Source: Paenibacillus lemnae (lineage in GTDB: Bacteria; Bacillota; Bacilli; Paenibacillales; Paenibacillaceae). Taken from it: a stretch of DNA of 64,000 bases. The position numbers and the translations under genes are program-made. Below the pieces are notes generated by a model. It did not search any database and was not told the DNA's origin. It saw only the letters and a list, made by a program, of their open reading frames with translations. The number at the start of each line of letters is the position of its first letter. Within the stretch, counting starts at the first letter, position 1. Shown here in pieces: positions 44,353 to 53,081 of the stretch. Location of the stretch: assembly GCF_012933385.1 (NCBI RefSeq), contig NZ_JABBPN010000005.1:62001-126000 (forward strand), read 5' to 3'.

Positions 44353-45774
44353 ATGCAGAAACATACTAAAGCATTGAGAGAACACCGCCAGTACCCCGAA
44401 AAAACAAAAGATGACGCGACCCGGGCTGCTTACGAGCGGGATTATTCCCGCCTCATTCACTCTCCGACGTTCCGGCGCCTGCAGGGAAAATCCCAGGTTT
44501 TTGGCGCAGGGACGGGGGATTATTACCGAACCCGCTTGACCCATTCGCTGGAGGTGGCCCAGATTGCGAGGGAGGCGGCGCGCAGTCTGGCACGGACCTA
44601 TCCCGAAGTGCTGCCGCAGGCCGCAGAGAATGCCGGGCTGATCATTGATCCGGAGGTGGTGGAGTGTGCGGCGATCGCGCATGATTTTGGACATCCGCCG
44701 TTCGGACATAAGGGTGAGGAAGTGCTGCAGGACATTCTGAACAAGCTGATTGACCGGAAGACGGAACAGGATCTGCTGAAGCGCCCGGGCATCCCTTCCC
44801 CGGAAGAAGCACTGCAGACCAAGCTGGACATGCAGATGAAATATGAACATTTTGAAGGGAACGCCCATAATTTCCGCCTGATGATGTTTCTGGAGAAACG
44901 AGAAGACGTCAATGGTCTCAATCTCTCTGATGCGGTGCTGCTGGGTGTTAACAAGTATCCGTTCCCGGGTCTCGAGAAGCCCAAGGGCTTGTATCGCCAT
45001 GAGTGGGAATATATCTCGCACATCCGCCAGCAGTGGGGCATCCCGGGGAAGAAAAGAACGCTGGAAGCCCAGCTGATGGACCTGTGCGATGACATCGCCT
45101 ATTCCGCGCACGATCTGGAGGATGGCATCAAGGCCGGTAAAATCGAGGTGCATGAGCACTTTTTGCGGGATGGTCACCTGAACCGGCTTATCGTGGAGAA
45201 AATTACGACGCTGGAGGATGACTTCTGGAGTAACTGGACCCCGGAGCAGATCGAGCCGAAGGTTACGCAAGTGCTGGATGCATTCCTGCGCGTGTGGAAC
45301 GAAAAAATGCCGCTCTGCGAGAATGACTACTCCCGTACCCGCCGCGAGGTCAAGGCATACTGGGTCAGCCTGTTTGTGAGCAGTCTCGGTGTTATTTCAG
45401 ACGGAGATTGGAAGAAGGTTACATTTGTAAAAGACGGCATGGAAGACGAAGATATGCTGCGCACCGTCAGTGTGCTCAAAAGCTTCGCCTGGGTTACCAT
45501 GATCCGCGACCTTCGCGTCCAGCGGCTGCAAAAGCGCAGCGAATGGATTCTCCGCCGGTTGTGGGGGGCCTTTGTAGATCCCGATTCGTCGAAAGCGATT
45601 ATTCCGTCTGACTGGCTGCAGCGCTATGAAGACGATCAGAAGCGAACGCATCCTATCTGGACCTGGGAGCATATGGTGATTGATTACATTGCAGGAATGA
45701 CGGACGCTTTTGCCGAGAAAATTTATAATGAGCTGTATGGACTCAAGGTAGGGTCGATTTACGATCTGGACTAG
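44353..45774 (+). CDS. dgt: Deoxyguanosinetriphosphate triphosphohydrolase-like HD protein
   Basis: 473 residues. HD-domain dNTP triphosphohydrolase: N-terminal SRLIHSPTFRRLQGKSQVFGAGTGDYYRTRLTHSLEVAQIAREAA, metal site HDFGHPPFGHKGEE (about residues 112-125), GNAHNFRLMM, DLCDDIAYSAHDLEDG. Hydrolyses dGTP to deoxyguanosine and triphosphate in characterised members. TATAAT at 44248-44253 may be its promoter. GGAGTGGAGCAGG precedes the ATG. It is convergent with nothing and follows the holin-like gene. Confidence 0.87.
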   Translation: MQKHTKALREHRQYPEKTKDDATRAAYERDYSRLIHSPTFRRLQGKSQVFGAGTGDYYRTRLTHSLEVAQIAREAARSLARTYPEVLPQAAENAGLIIDPEVVECAAIAHDFGHPPFGHKGEEVLQDILNKLIDRKTEQDLLKRPGIPSPEEALQTKLDMQMKYEHFEGNAHNFRLMMFLEKREDVNGLNLSDAVLLGVNKYPFPGLEKPKGLYRHEWEYISHIRQQWGIPGKKRTLEAQLMDLCDDIAYSAHDLEDGIKAGKIEVHEHFLRDGHLNRLIVEKITTLEDDFWSNWTPEQIEPKVTQVLDAFLRVWNEKMPLCENDYSRTRREVKAYWVSLFVSSLGVISDGDWKKVTFVKDGMEDEDMLRTVSVLKSFAWVTMIRDLRVQRLQKRSEWILRRLWGAFVDPDSSKAIIPSDWLQRYEDDQKRTHPIWTWEHMVIDYIAGMTDAFAEKIYNELYGLKVGSIYDLD

Positions 45775-45817
45775 GGCGTAGATATGCCTGAGCTGATAGC
45801 GGTAAGGAGGAATACGC

Positions 45818-46747
45818 TTGAAAAAAATTACGTTAGGCGTGCTGGACCTCGTTCCGCGCATGGAAGACATTTCGTTTGAAGAAGCACTGCAGCAGGGAGT
45901 CAGGCTCGCGCAAACGGCAGAGCAGTGGGGCTACCACCGCTACTGGGCAGCCGAGCATCACGATATGGATGGACTGTCCTGCGCATCGCCGGAAGTGCTG
46001 CTGAGCCATATCGGAGCTGTGACGACGCGGATCCGGCTTGGTTCGGGTGCCGTGCTGCTGCCGCACTACAGTTCGCTGAAGGTGGCAGAGCATTACCGCA
46101 TGCTGGCCGCGCTGTATCCGGGACGCATTGATCTGGGCATCGGCCGGGCTCCCGGCGGATCCGCTCATACGTCGATGGCGTTGAGCGGGAATTTTCTCGC
46201 CCATGTGGCGGATATGCCGGACCGGGTAAAAGCACTGCGTGCACTGCTGCAGGACAGCTATACATATGAGGATGTTCCGGTGACGGCGAAGCCCGTTCCA
46301 CAGGTACAGCCTGCGCTCTGGATGCTGGGCACCCATGTGAAGAGTGCAGATCTAGCTGCTGAACACGGAACAGGTTATGTATTCGGGCAGTTCATGAGCG
46401 ATAAAGACGGCAAGGAAGTGCTCGCAGCATACAGGGAAAACTTCCGCCCATCAGGTTTACAGGAAGAGCCGTCAGCCATAGTCGCCGTCGGAGTCATCTG
46501 TGCAGAAACACAAGGAAAAGCGGACGAACTGGCACAGAGCTCACGCCTGCCCGGTCCCCCGTCTGAAACCGAAGAAAACGGCCGCCGGTTGGTGGCAGGA
46601 ACCCCGGACTATGTATATTCCAGACTTCTATTGATGGCAGATTATTATAACTGCAGTGAGTTTGTCATATATACCCCGCCGCTGGGCAGTTATGAGGAAC
46701 GTTTGGCGTCTTACCGGCTGCTCGCAGAGGAAGCAGGCAAGTTATGA
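45818..46747 (+). CDS. LLM-class flavin-dependent oxidoreductase
   Basis: 309 residues of the luciferase-like monooxygenase fold: GVLDLVPRMEDISFEEAL, YHRYWAAEHHDMDGLSCASPEVLLSHIGAVTTRIRLGSGAVLLPHYSSLKVAEHYRMLAALYPGRIDLGIGRAPGG (the LLM core), and MLGTHVKSADLAAEHGTGYVFGQF. It is an FMN-dependent member; substrate unknown. The TTG start at 45818 follows GGTAAGGAGG. It overlaps the next gene by four bases (ATGA), so translation is coupled. Confidence 0.88.
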   Translation: MKKITLGVLDLVPRMEDISFEEALQQGVRLAQTAEQWGYHRYWAAEHHDMDGLSCASPEVLLSHIGAVTTRIRLGSGAVLLPHYSSLKVAEHYRMLAALYPGRIDLGIGRAPGGSAHTSMALSGNFLAHVADMPDRVKALRALLQDSYTYEDVPVTAKPVPQVQPALWMLGTHVKSADLAAEHGTGYVFGQFMSDKDGKEVLAAYRENFRPSGLQEEPSAIVAVGVICAETQGKADELAQSSRLPGPPSETEENGRRLVAGTPDYVYSRLLLMADYYNCSEFVIYTPPLGSYEERLASYRLLAEEAGKL

Positions 46748-47691
46748 GGTATGTGTATACCTTTGCCTGTCATGAATCAGAGCAGGACTTGTGCCGTATG
46801 GAGCTCGGGGAACTGCTGGGACAAGCACCGGAAGGGCAAAGGGGCTTGATTCCGAGCGACAAGCTGGTGGACCCGAACCGAAGTCCGTTTCTTACAGGTA
46901 GGCTGGATGTCGTCATAACAGGAAGTACAGCGGCGGAAGTTGCTGTTTTGGCTGAAGGGATCGGGCTGTCTGAACAACATGAGCAGGGTTCCATACAGAC
47001 CTTCAAAGTGCAGTATCTTAAAGAAGGAGATCCTTTCAGCTATGAGGAGCAGCGCCGTTTGGAACGATGGGTAGGAGGAAGCATCCAAGGAAAAGCCCGG
47101 ATGAAATCACCGGATATTGTTCTGGGACTCACGGCAACGCAAGGAAATTGGATGCTGGGCATGATGCATACACCGAGACGGGAATGGCTCGCGCATAAAC
47201 AAAAGCCGCAAAATTATTCGACAGGACTCAGTTCGCGGGCTGCGCGGGCGCTCGTTAATATCGCGGCACCCCGCCTGGAAGGCATCTCGCTGCTGGATCC
47301 GTGCTGCGGGATGGGCAATGTGCTGATTGAAGCCTTGTCTATGGGGCTAACTGCAGAAGGGTGTGATATCAACCCGCTGGCGGTCCGCGGTGCCCGGGTC
47401 AATCTGCGACACTATGGATATTCGGATGATTGCGTCCGGATCGCAGATATGAATACGTACACCAGCGAGTACGATACCGCGGTACTGGACCTGCCGTATA
47501 ATGTCTGTTCCGTGTTCCCGGAAGAGGAGAAGAGTCAAACGCTGGCAAGCCTTCGCAGGCTCTCCCGCCGTGCCGTTATTGTCAGCACGGAGCCGCTTGG
47601 CGAGCTGCTGCAGGAGACAGGCTGGCGTGTCCTTGGTCACATTACGACACGCAAAAGCACCTTCATTCGGGAAATATGGCTGTGTGAGTGA
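46744..47691 (+). CDS. TRM11-type RNA methyltransferase-like protein
   Basis: 315 residues. The N-terminal ~160 residues show THUMP/TRM11-like character (VYTFACHESEQDLCRMELGELL...RMKSPDIVLGLTATQGNWMLGMM). The C-terminal Rossmann methyltransferase has the SAM motif DPCCGMGNVLIEALSMG (about residue 185), GCDINPLAVRGARVNLRH, and a DLPYNV catalytic motif (about 249) of the N-methyltransferase D/N-P-P-Y class. Substrate likely tRNA or rRNA guanine, unproven. Overlaps the LLM gene. Confidence 0.8.
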   Translation: MRYVYTFACHESEQDLCRMELGELLGQAPEGQRGLIPSDKLVDPNRSPFLTGRLDVVITGSTAAEVAVLAEGIGLSEQHEQGSIQTFKVQYLKEGDPFSYEEQRRLERWVGGSIQGKARMKSPDIVLGLTATQGNWMLGMMHTPRREWLAHKQKPQNYSTGLSSRAARALVNIAAPRLEGISLLDPCCGMGNVLIEALSMGLTAEGCDINPLAVRGARVNLRHYGYSDDCVRIADMNTYTSEYDTAVLDLPYNVCSVFPEEEKSQTLASLRRLSRRAVIVSTEPLGELLQETGWRVLGHITTRKSTFIREIWLCE

Positions 47692-47696
47692 ACGAT

Positions 47697-47727
47697 AAGG
47701 CCGATCCAACATTTGGATCGGCCTTAA
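47697..47727 (+). terminator. Terminator after the methyltransferase gene
   Basis: AAGGCCGATCCAA-cat-TTGGATCGGCCTT, a perfect 13-bp stem five bases after the stop; the T-tract is short. Confidence 0.75.
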
Positions 47728-47789
47728 GTATGTTTAATATAGGTAGACTTCTATAAATAGTAAATTCACAAAAAAAGTGGCAGCAGCAC

Positions 47790-48743
47790 TTAATAAGAAC
47801 GCTCGTAATCGATCACATTGCGCGGGAGCGGGCTGCCCTCCACGAACGCTTTTAGATTCTCCACAAAGATATCCATCACGCGCTCATTATAGTGCTCCGT
47901 ATCGCCCGCAGTATGTGGTGTGAGCATAACTTGCTCCATGTTCCACAAGGGGTGATCTGCAGGCAGCGGCTCTTCTTCAAATACATCCAGACCTGCTCCG
48001 GCCAGATGTCCGGACTTCAACGCGTCGACCAGGGCGGTTGTATCGACACTTGGACCACGGCCGACATTAATGAAGAAAGCTCCTTCTTTGATCGCAGCAA
48101 AGCGGTCGGCATTGAACAGACCCTTGGTTTCTTCAGTCAGCGGCAGAATGTTGATCACGAAGTCACCCTGACCAAGCGCTTGATCCAGTTCTTCTGTCGT
48201 ATACATGACATCAATATGAGGGTCGTCTTTGCCAGATCTGCGGACACCGACGGTTTTCATGCCGAAGGCTTGAGCGATCCGGGCGGCGGCGCTGCCGATC
48301 TGACCTACACCAATGATCACAGCCGTCTTGCCGGAAAGCTCATGAAATATTCCGCTTTTATCCCACTCGTTCCGGCTCTGATGGCGCACCGCCTGATGTA
48401 GATTCCTTGCGTAAGCAAGCATAAAGGCGAAAATGTGCTCCGAGATCGGTATGCTGTGAACCCCGCTTGCATTGGTTAACTGGATATTCCGTGCATCCAG
48501 CTCCTGAAGCGGCATCCGGTCCACACCCGCAGACCAAACCTGAATCCAGCGCACCTGACTGTTCTCCGCCAGCGCTTCCTCCGCGGCAGCACCACTCCAT
48601 CCCATAAGGATATCGGCGCCTGACACGGTACCTGATGGCAGCTCCTTATATTTACCAGAAATGACTTCATATTCAGGAGCCGCATCCTCAATTCGATGGA
48701 TTTGTTCCTGGGAAAGTTCGTGTAATGCAACAATTTTTGGCAC
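47790..48743 (-). CDS. D-2-hydroxyacid dehydrogenase (NAD(P)-binding)
   Basis: 317 residues. NAD motif GVGQIGSAAARIAQAFG (about residues 145-160). Catalytic arginine in FFINVGRGPSVDT, Glu in LDVFEEEPLPADHPLW, and His in TPHTAGDTEHYNERV: the D-isomer specific 2-hydroxyacid dehydrogenase signatures. Oxidoreduction of a 2-oxoacid; substrate not determined. The GTG start at 48743 follows AAAGGAGGTC. No terminator is evident. Confidence 0.85.
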   Translation of the reverse strand: MPKIVALHELSQEQIHRIEDAAPEYEVISGKYKELPSGTVSGADILMGWSGAAAEEALAENSQVRWIQVWSAGVDRMPLQELDARNIQLTNASGVHSIPISEHIFAFMLAYARNLHQAVRHQSRNEWDKSGIFHELSGKTAVIIGVGQIGSAAARIAQAFGMKTVGVRRSGKDDPHIDVMYTTEELDQALGQGDFVINILPLTEETKGLFNADRFAAIKEGAFFINVGRGPSVDTTALVDALKSGHLAGAGLDVFEEEPLPADHPLWNMEQVMLTPHTAGDTEHYNERVMDIFVENLKAFVEGSPLPRNVIDYERSY

Positions 48744-49146
48744 GATACAGACCTCCTTTTATTGGCGAATAAAAAAAAGTACTCACTTGTAAAGACATCT
48801 TAACAAAATTAAACCTGCCATGCATTCAGTAAACCATTTCTGCCTCAAGAGAGTATTGAAAAAGGGGAACAGGTGCGCGTAAAAAATACTTGATACATAA
48901 GCTTTTATAGCGCTTTCACTCTCACAGGCCACCCACTCAATCGATGCTTCCTTGCCGTGTCATCCGCATTCCCCCTTAGAGACAGGCAATGAGCTGTGAA
49001 ACGCCGACAGATGTATACCAGGAAACCCTGGATGGTATTTTTTTGCATTCACTTTTTTTGAATTTATGGTATCATGTTAAACTTAACGCGGGTTTGTACA
49101 CAATATGAGGGTGTTATCCAAACGAAAACAGGAAGAAGGTTATATC
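48744..49146. other. Intergenic region upstream of thpR: cre-like site and orphan terminator
   Basis: About 400 bases with no convincing gene. It holds a CcpA cre-like site (minus-strand reading TGAAAGCGCTATAA at 48905-48918), a putative intrinsic terminator at about 49014-49044 (CCAGG-aaac-CCTGG stem followed by TTTTTTT) with no gene before it, and an extended -10 promoter (TGGTATCAT near 49066-49074) for thpR. Short ORFs of about 20-39 residues are present but lack good ribosome sites. A small RNA is possible. Confidence 0.4.
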
Positions 49147-49719
49147 ATGAATGCAGCCGCCGAGCGTTCGGTTTTGCGTTTATTTGTAGCGGTACCTCTC
49201 CCTCAAGAGGCCGCTGAAGCCATATTCCGGTGGACAGAAGAGCTGAGCCAGCACATGTCCTTCCGCAAATGGGTACATCCGCAGGATTATCATATTACAC
49301 TTCAGTTCCTCGGGGACACAGACACGGAAAATACGGCAGCCGTGGTGTCTCACCTTCGTCAGGCTGCTGAAGGCCAGAAGTCATTCACCTTATCATTACG
49401 GGGAGCCGGTGTGTTCGGTCAGCCGACCTCGCCGCGGGTGCTATGGACGGGGATTGACGGAGAGGTTCAGGAACTGTATTCTTTGCAGCAGCGTGTAACG
49501 GATGCGATGGCACCGCTCGGCTTTAAGCCAGAAGAGCGTCCATATCGTCCGCATATTACGACTGCAAGAAAATTTATAGACGGCCGCATTTCATCGCCAT
49601 TGCTGGAGCAAGGACCAGACAGCGTCAGCTGGACGGCCGGCTCTATGGTCCTGTTTCGGACCGTGATGCATGCAAGCCCTATGTACGAAATTCAGGAGCA
49701 AGTACCTTTTGGAAGCTAA
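49147..49719 (+). CDS. thpR: RNA 2',3'-cyclic phosphodiesterase (ThpR-like)
   Basis: 190-residue 2H phosphoesterase. Both H-x-T/S motifs are present: YHITLQFLG (about residue 47) and YRPHITTARKF (about 142). VGQPTSPRVLWTG lies between. Acts on RNA ends with cyclic phosphates, formerly named RNA ligase LigT. The ATG at 49147 follows AAGAAGG; an in-frame ATG at 49105 is less favoured. Confidence 0.88.
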   Translation: MNAAAERSVLRLFVAVPLPQEAAEAIFRWTEELSQHMSFRKWVHPQDYHITLQFLGDTDTENTAAVVSHLRQAAEGQKSFTLSLRGAGVFGQPTSPRVLWTGIDGEVQELYSLQQRVTDAMAPLGFKPEERPYRPHITTARKFIDGRISSPLLEQGPDSVSWTAGSMVLFRTVMHASPMYEIQEQVPFGS

Positions 49720-49810
49720 ATTATTTTGTCATTTGAGAACAGTCATGTTTTCAACTCCTGAGATTTTGGTTACATAGAGAAGGAATGTGCCGACGTATAG
49801 GAGGAAAAAC

Positions 49811-50791
49811 ATGGGAATTTCAGTCTTTCGGCAAAATCGCTGGATCGCTCTTTTAGTTGGAGCGCTTTTAGTGAGCTTGTCTTTAATAAGTCTGCTGGGA
49901 ATGCAGACGATTACCGAAAAAGGAGGGAAGAAAGAATCTGCTGAAGCACGACAGGCTGCATCTTCTTCCACCGTCCCTGTCACTCATGGGGACATCAATG
50001 TTCAGAGCAAGAATAAGATAGATATAAAATCCAATATAGAGAAAAAGGAAGGAAACCCTGTGCAATTGCCGGGATTGTTTGCAGCTAATGAGCTTCAGGG
50101 CTGGAAACCCGAACCGGATACCCTATTGTCCTTACCGGAAATTGAGCGTCAGGAAGAGAATGTACCTTCCAAGAAACAGGAAAAATCAACTCCTGAGAAG
50201 AAAAGTACACCTTCCAAAAAAGACGACGACAACCGGATTTCTAAAAGCAGCTCCAATGATGCAGCATCCTCAACGACTGCAAAACAGGTGAAGCCGAAGA
50301 AAAAAGAGGGGACGACTGCCGTACAACCAAAGGCCAAGAGCCTACAACCCCCCACCAAGTTATTCTTCACAAGAACAAAGACGTTAACTCAGGATCAGAA
50401 AGAGAATGCAACCTGGGATTATGCTTTGTCGGCTGAAGAGCTGCTTCTGCTCCAGAAGATTGTTATGGCAGAGGCGGAAGGCGAACCGTACGAAGGCAAA
50501 GTGGCAGTTGCCAATGTTGTCTTAAACCGGCTGCGGTCAGCTAATTTTCCCGATACAATTAGAAATGTCATTTACCAAAAATACCAGTTCAGTCCTGTCG
50601 CGAACGGGCGGATGGACCGTGTCAAACCAAGCAAGGAAACCATTAAAGCTGTAACAGCTGCGCTGCATGGGCATAAAGCAGTCAGTGATGACACTTATTT
50701 CTTCCTGTCTTTAACGCTGGCTCAAGACTTGACGGTGCATCATTCAAGGACCTTTAGCAAGAAGATCGGCAACCATTCTTTTTACAAATAA
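49811..50791 (+). CDS. SleB-like cell wall hydrolase with N-terminal signal anchor
   Basis: 326 residues. An N-terminal membrane anchor (WIALLVGALLVSLSLISLLGM) is followed by ~180 residues rich in K/E/S/T/P (low complexity). The C-terminal SleB (Hydrolase_2) lytic domain runs from WDYALSAEELLLLQKIVMAEAEGEPYEGKVAVANVVLNRL (catalytic Glu) to VANGRMDRVKPSKETIKAV and HHSRTFSKKIGNHSFYK. A spore-cortex or vegetative peptidoglycan hydrolase is expected. The ATG at 49811 follows TAGGAGG; an upstream ATG in frame lacks a ribosome site. Confidence 0.85.
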   Translation: MGISVFRQNRWIALLVGALLVSLSLISLLGMQTITEKGGKKESAEARQAASSSTVPVTHGDINVQSKNKIDIKSNIEKKEGNPVQLPGLFAANELQGWKPEPDTLLSLPEIERQEENVPSKKQEKSTPEKKSTPSKKDDDNRISKSSSNDAASSTTAKQVKPKKKEGTTAVQPKAKSLQPPTKLFFTRTKTLTQDQKENATWDYALSAEELLLLQKIVMAEAEGEPYEGKVAVANVVLNRLRSANFPDTIRNVIYQKYQFSPVANGRMDRVKPSKETIKAVTAALHGHKAVSDDTYFFLSLTLAQDLTVHHSRTFSKKIGNHSFYK

Positions 50792-50831
50792 CCTTAGTTG
50801 GGTAATGTAAAACAAGGAGGTGCTTTAAGCC

Positions 50832-51515
50832 GTGAAAATAACCTATTATGGCCATTCCTGCACGCTCGTAGAGCATGATGGAATCTCTGTGATTATTGAT
50901 CCTTTTTTAAGCGGTAATCCGCATACAAACGTGGATCCAAGCGACATTAAAGTGAATGCTGTGATTCTGACCCATGGTCATGACGACCATTTCGGGGATA
51001 CGATTCAGATTGCGAAGCAAAATGATTGTCCTGTCATTGCGGTCTATGAGCTTGCCGTATTCTGCGGTAAAAAAGGCGTAAAGGCTGATGGACTCAACAT
51101 TGGCGGCGGCCGGAAATATGACGGGTTCGAGGTGAAATACACCCAAGCCTTTCATTCATCCTCGGTTTCTGACGGGGATTCCTGGGTGTATGCAGGCCAG
51201 CCGGGCGGCGTGCTGCTGACCATGGGAGGGAAAACCTTCTATCATGCCGGAGATACGGCACTCTTCGGAGATATGCGCCTGATTGGGGAGATGAATTCAA
51301 TCGCCTGTGCAGCACTGCCGATTGGCGGCGCACTGACAATGGGGCCGGAGGACGCGCTGCTGGCGGCACAGTGGCTTCGCACATCACGTGTGATCCCTCT
51401 GCATTATAATACCTTCCCGGGCATTGAGCAGGACCCTGAAGCTTTCTGTGACCGTTTGAAGCAGACCGGTGTCGATGGATGTCCGCTTACCCCTGGCGAA
51501 AGCCTGGAATTATAA
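50832..51515 (+). CDS. UPF0173 metal-dependent hydrolase (metallo-beta-lactamase fold)
   Basis: 227 residues. MBL-fold motifs: YYGHSCTLVEHDG, DPFLSGNP, zinc motif LTHGHDDHFGDT (HxHxDH), YHAGDTALFGDM (Asp) and VIPLHYNTFP (His). This is the YtkL group, reaction unknown. GTG start at 50832 after AAGGAGGTG. A terminator follows the stop codon. Confidence 0.88.
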   Translation: MKITYYGHSCTLVEHDGISVIIDPFLSGNPHTNVDPSDIKVNAVILTHGHDDHFGDTIQIAKQNDCPVIAVYELAVFCGKKGVKADGLNIGGGRKYDGFEVKYTQAFHSSSVSDGDSWVYAGQPGGVLLTMGGKTFYHAGDTALFGDMRLIGEMNSIACAALPIGGALTMGPEDALLAAQWLRTSRVIPLHYNTFPGIEQDPEAFCDRLKQTGVDGCPLTPGESLEL

Positions 51516-51523
51516 AATGTTTT

Positions 51524-51558
51524 TAAGCTGACTGCGCATGAGCGCGTCAGCTTTTTTT
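51524..51558 (+). terminator. Terminator after the UPF0173 gene
   Basis: AAGCTGACTGCGC-atga-GCGCGTCAGCTT followed by TTTTTT; strong intrinsic terminator. Confidence 0.9.
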
Positions 51559-51616
51559 TGTTCTCCAAAGCGAGGGGAGGAACGTTTCGTTTCGTACGGG
51601 GAGCGTCTCACAACAA

Positions 51617-51664
51617 TAAAAAAGGCCATCCCATAAGATACTAGATCTTTTGGGACAGCCCCTT
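51617..51664 (-). terminator. Terminator of the glycosyltransferase gene
   Basis: On the minus strand: GGGGCTGTCCC...AAGAT-ctagt-ATCTT...GGGATGGCC followed by TTTTTT. It ends just past the stop codon at 51670. Confidence 0.75.
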
Positions 51665-51669
51665 CACTA

Positions 51670-52833
51670 TTAAGAATCTGCCAGCAGCTGAATCGCCTGA
51701 GGGTAAACAACCGGCTCGTGATTCAGCATGCCCAGCACCTGATCGGCACAATGATCCGGCTTAAGATGAGCGGAAATGCCTCTCATCATATCACGCCGGT
51801 ACGCTTCAACAGTATCATATCGTTCTGCTAACAGATCCAGCCATTTATCCAGTAAGGAAGGCTCCAGTACCTCGCCCAATCCTTCACTGACAAAGAAATG
51901 GCAGTTCTCTTCCTCTTGTCCGGGAATCGGCTCGTAGAAGAGCATTGGAATGCCTTTGGCAGCACCTTCGGTACAAGTCATGCCGCCCGGCTTGGTGATG
52001 AGAAGATCCGAAGCGCCCATCAGCTTGTGGATGTCTTTCCGATATCCGAAAATATGAATATGCGGATGGCGGAACAGCGGATTATCCTTCATATCCGCGA
52101 CAAGCTTCTCATTTTGCCCCATGCAAAATACCAGTTGGATTTCATCGGCTCTGGATGCGAGTCTGCCCAGCAGGTCTTTGTTGAATACGAGACCCCAGCC
52201 GCCGCCCATAATAAGGATGGTGGGCATATTTTTCAGCTGGAGCTCTGATCGCAGTAAATCCTGGTTCTCTTGATCCCAGAACTTCGGATGAACAGGAATG
52301 CCGGTTACATGTATGTACTCGGGCGAGATATCTCTGCGCATGAGCAGCTTCTTCACCTGAGCAGTGGATACCAGGTATTCATCGACCTCCGGATTCACCC
52401 AGGTTCCATGTGCGTCATAATCGGTAATCAGCGTAAACAGCGGCACATTCAAGCCCTGACGTTTGAGACGGGATACAACAGCGTTTGGAAATGGATGAGT
52501 GCAGATGATCAAATCCGGTTTAAGCTGCTGAATGACTTGTGCTGCCTGGGCATAAAAAATCCGGTGCAGAGCCAGACGTGTTAGTTTGTTTAAGGATCTT
52601 TTATATTGGGAACGGTACAGCATGCCCACAAGTCTCGGCCGGACACTGACGGTCTTGCGATAGGCCGACAGGATCAGCGGACCGACGGTCGGATTCAGAA
52701 AATTGCCGAGTTCGATGACACGGCACTGAATGTGCGGATTTTTCCGCTTCAGCCCTTCAGAGAGAGCATACGCCGCCTGGGTATGTCCTGTGCCGAATCC
52801 CTCCGAGAAAAGGAGCACTCTTGTTTTTCGCAT
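51670..52833 (-). CDS. Glycosyltransferase, MGDG-synthase/UgtP-like
   Basis: 387 residues. N-terminal MGDG-synthase-like domain (LLFSEGFGTGHTQAAYALSEGL, FLNPTVGPLILSAYRK, LITDYDAHGTWVNPEVDEYLV) and a C-terminal GT-B nucleotide-sugar site (ILIMGGGWGLVFNK, ITKPGGMTCTEGAAKGIPMLFYEPIPGQEEEN, where the last stretch is the conserved E-x-x-N region). Processive or single-step glycosylation of diacylglycerol is likely. Start at the ATG at 52833. Alone on the strand. Confidence 0.85.
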   Translation of the reverse strand: MRKTRVLLFSEGFGTGHTQAAYALSEGLKRKNPHIQCRVIELGNFLNPTVGPLILSAYRKTVSVRPRLVGMLYRSQYKRSLNKLTRLALHRIFYAQAAQVIQQLKPDLIICTHPFPNAVVSRLKRQGLNVPLFTLITDYDAHGTWVNPEVDEYLVSTAQVKKLLMRRDISPEYIHVTGIPVHPKFWDQENQDLLRSELQLKNMPTILIMGGGWGLVFNKDLLGRLASRADEIQLVFCMGQNEKLVADMKDNPLFRHPHIHIFGYRKDIHKLMGASDLLITKPGGMTCTEGAAKGIPMLFYEPIPGQEEENCHFFVSEGLGEVLEPSLLDKWLDLLAERYDTVEAYRRDMMRGISAHLKPDHCADQVLGMLNHEPVVYPQAIQLLADS

Positions 52834-53001
52834 GATTTCACCTACTTCTTTCTCCCTCTATCTTACAAAACAGGAATGCTTTTTTGAAGAGCACGATCGA
52901 AAAAAAGTGCAATTATTATTATATACGCATAAATCGTCTTTGTTTTCCGTTTTTCTTCTTGCAAAAAAAACATGAGTTTGTTAAAGTGATAATTGACCGT
53001 T

Positions 53002-53024
53002 TGACCGAAAATGAATTTTAGTCA
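53002..53024 (+). promoter_or_regulatory. Candidate TetR operator upstream of the tetR gene
   Basis: Dyad TGAC-N15-GTCA, 23 bp, AT-rich centre, 58 bases before the TetR start. The identical half-sites and spacing recur before yhgE. Confidence 0.5.
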
Positions 53025-53081
53025 ATTTGTGAATCCGACAGATTAACTACTATTATAAAGCAGATTGGGAGGGATGCATAT

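Noticed and set aside
48988..49107. 39-residue ORF reading through the orphan terminator
   Set aside because: Composition is arbitrary, it crosses the terminator hairpin and promoter of thpR, and no family is apparent.
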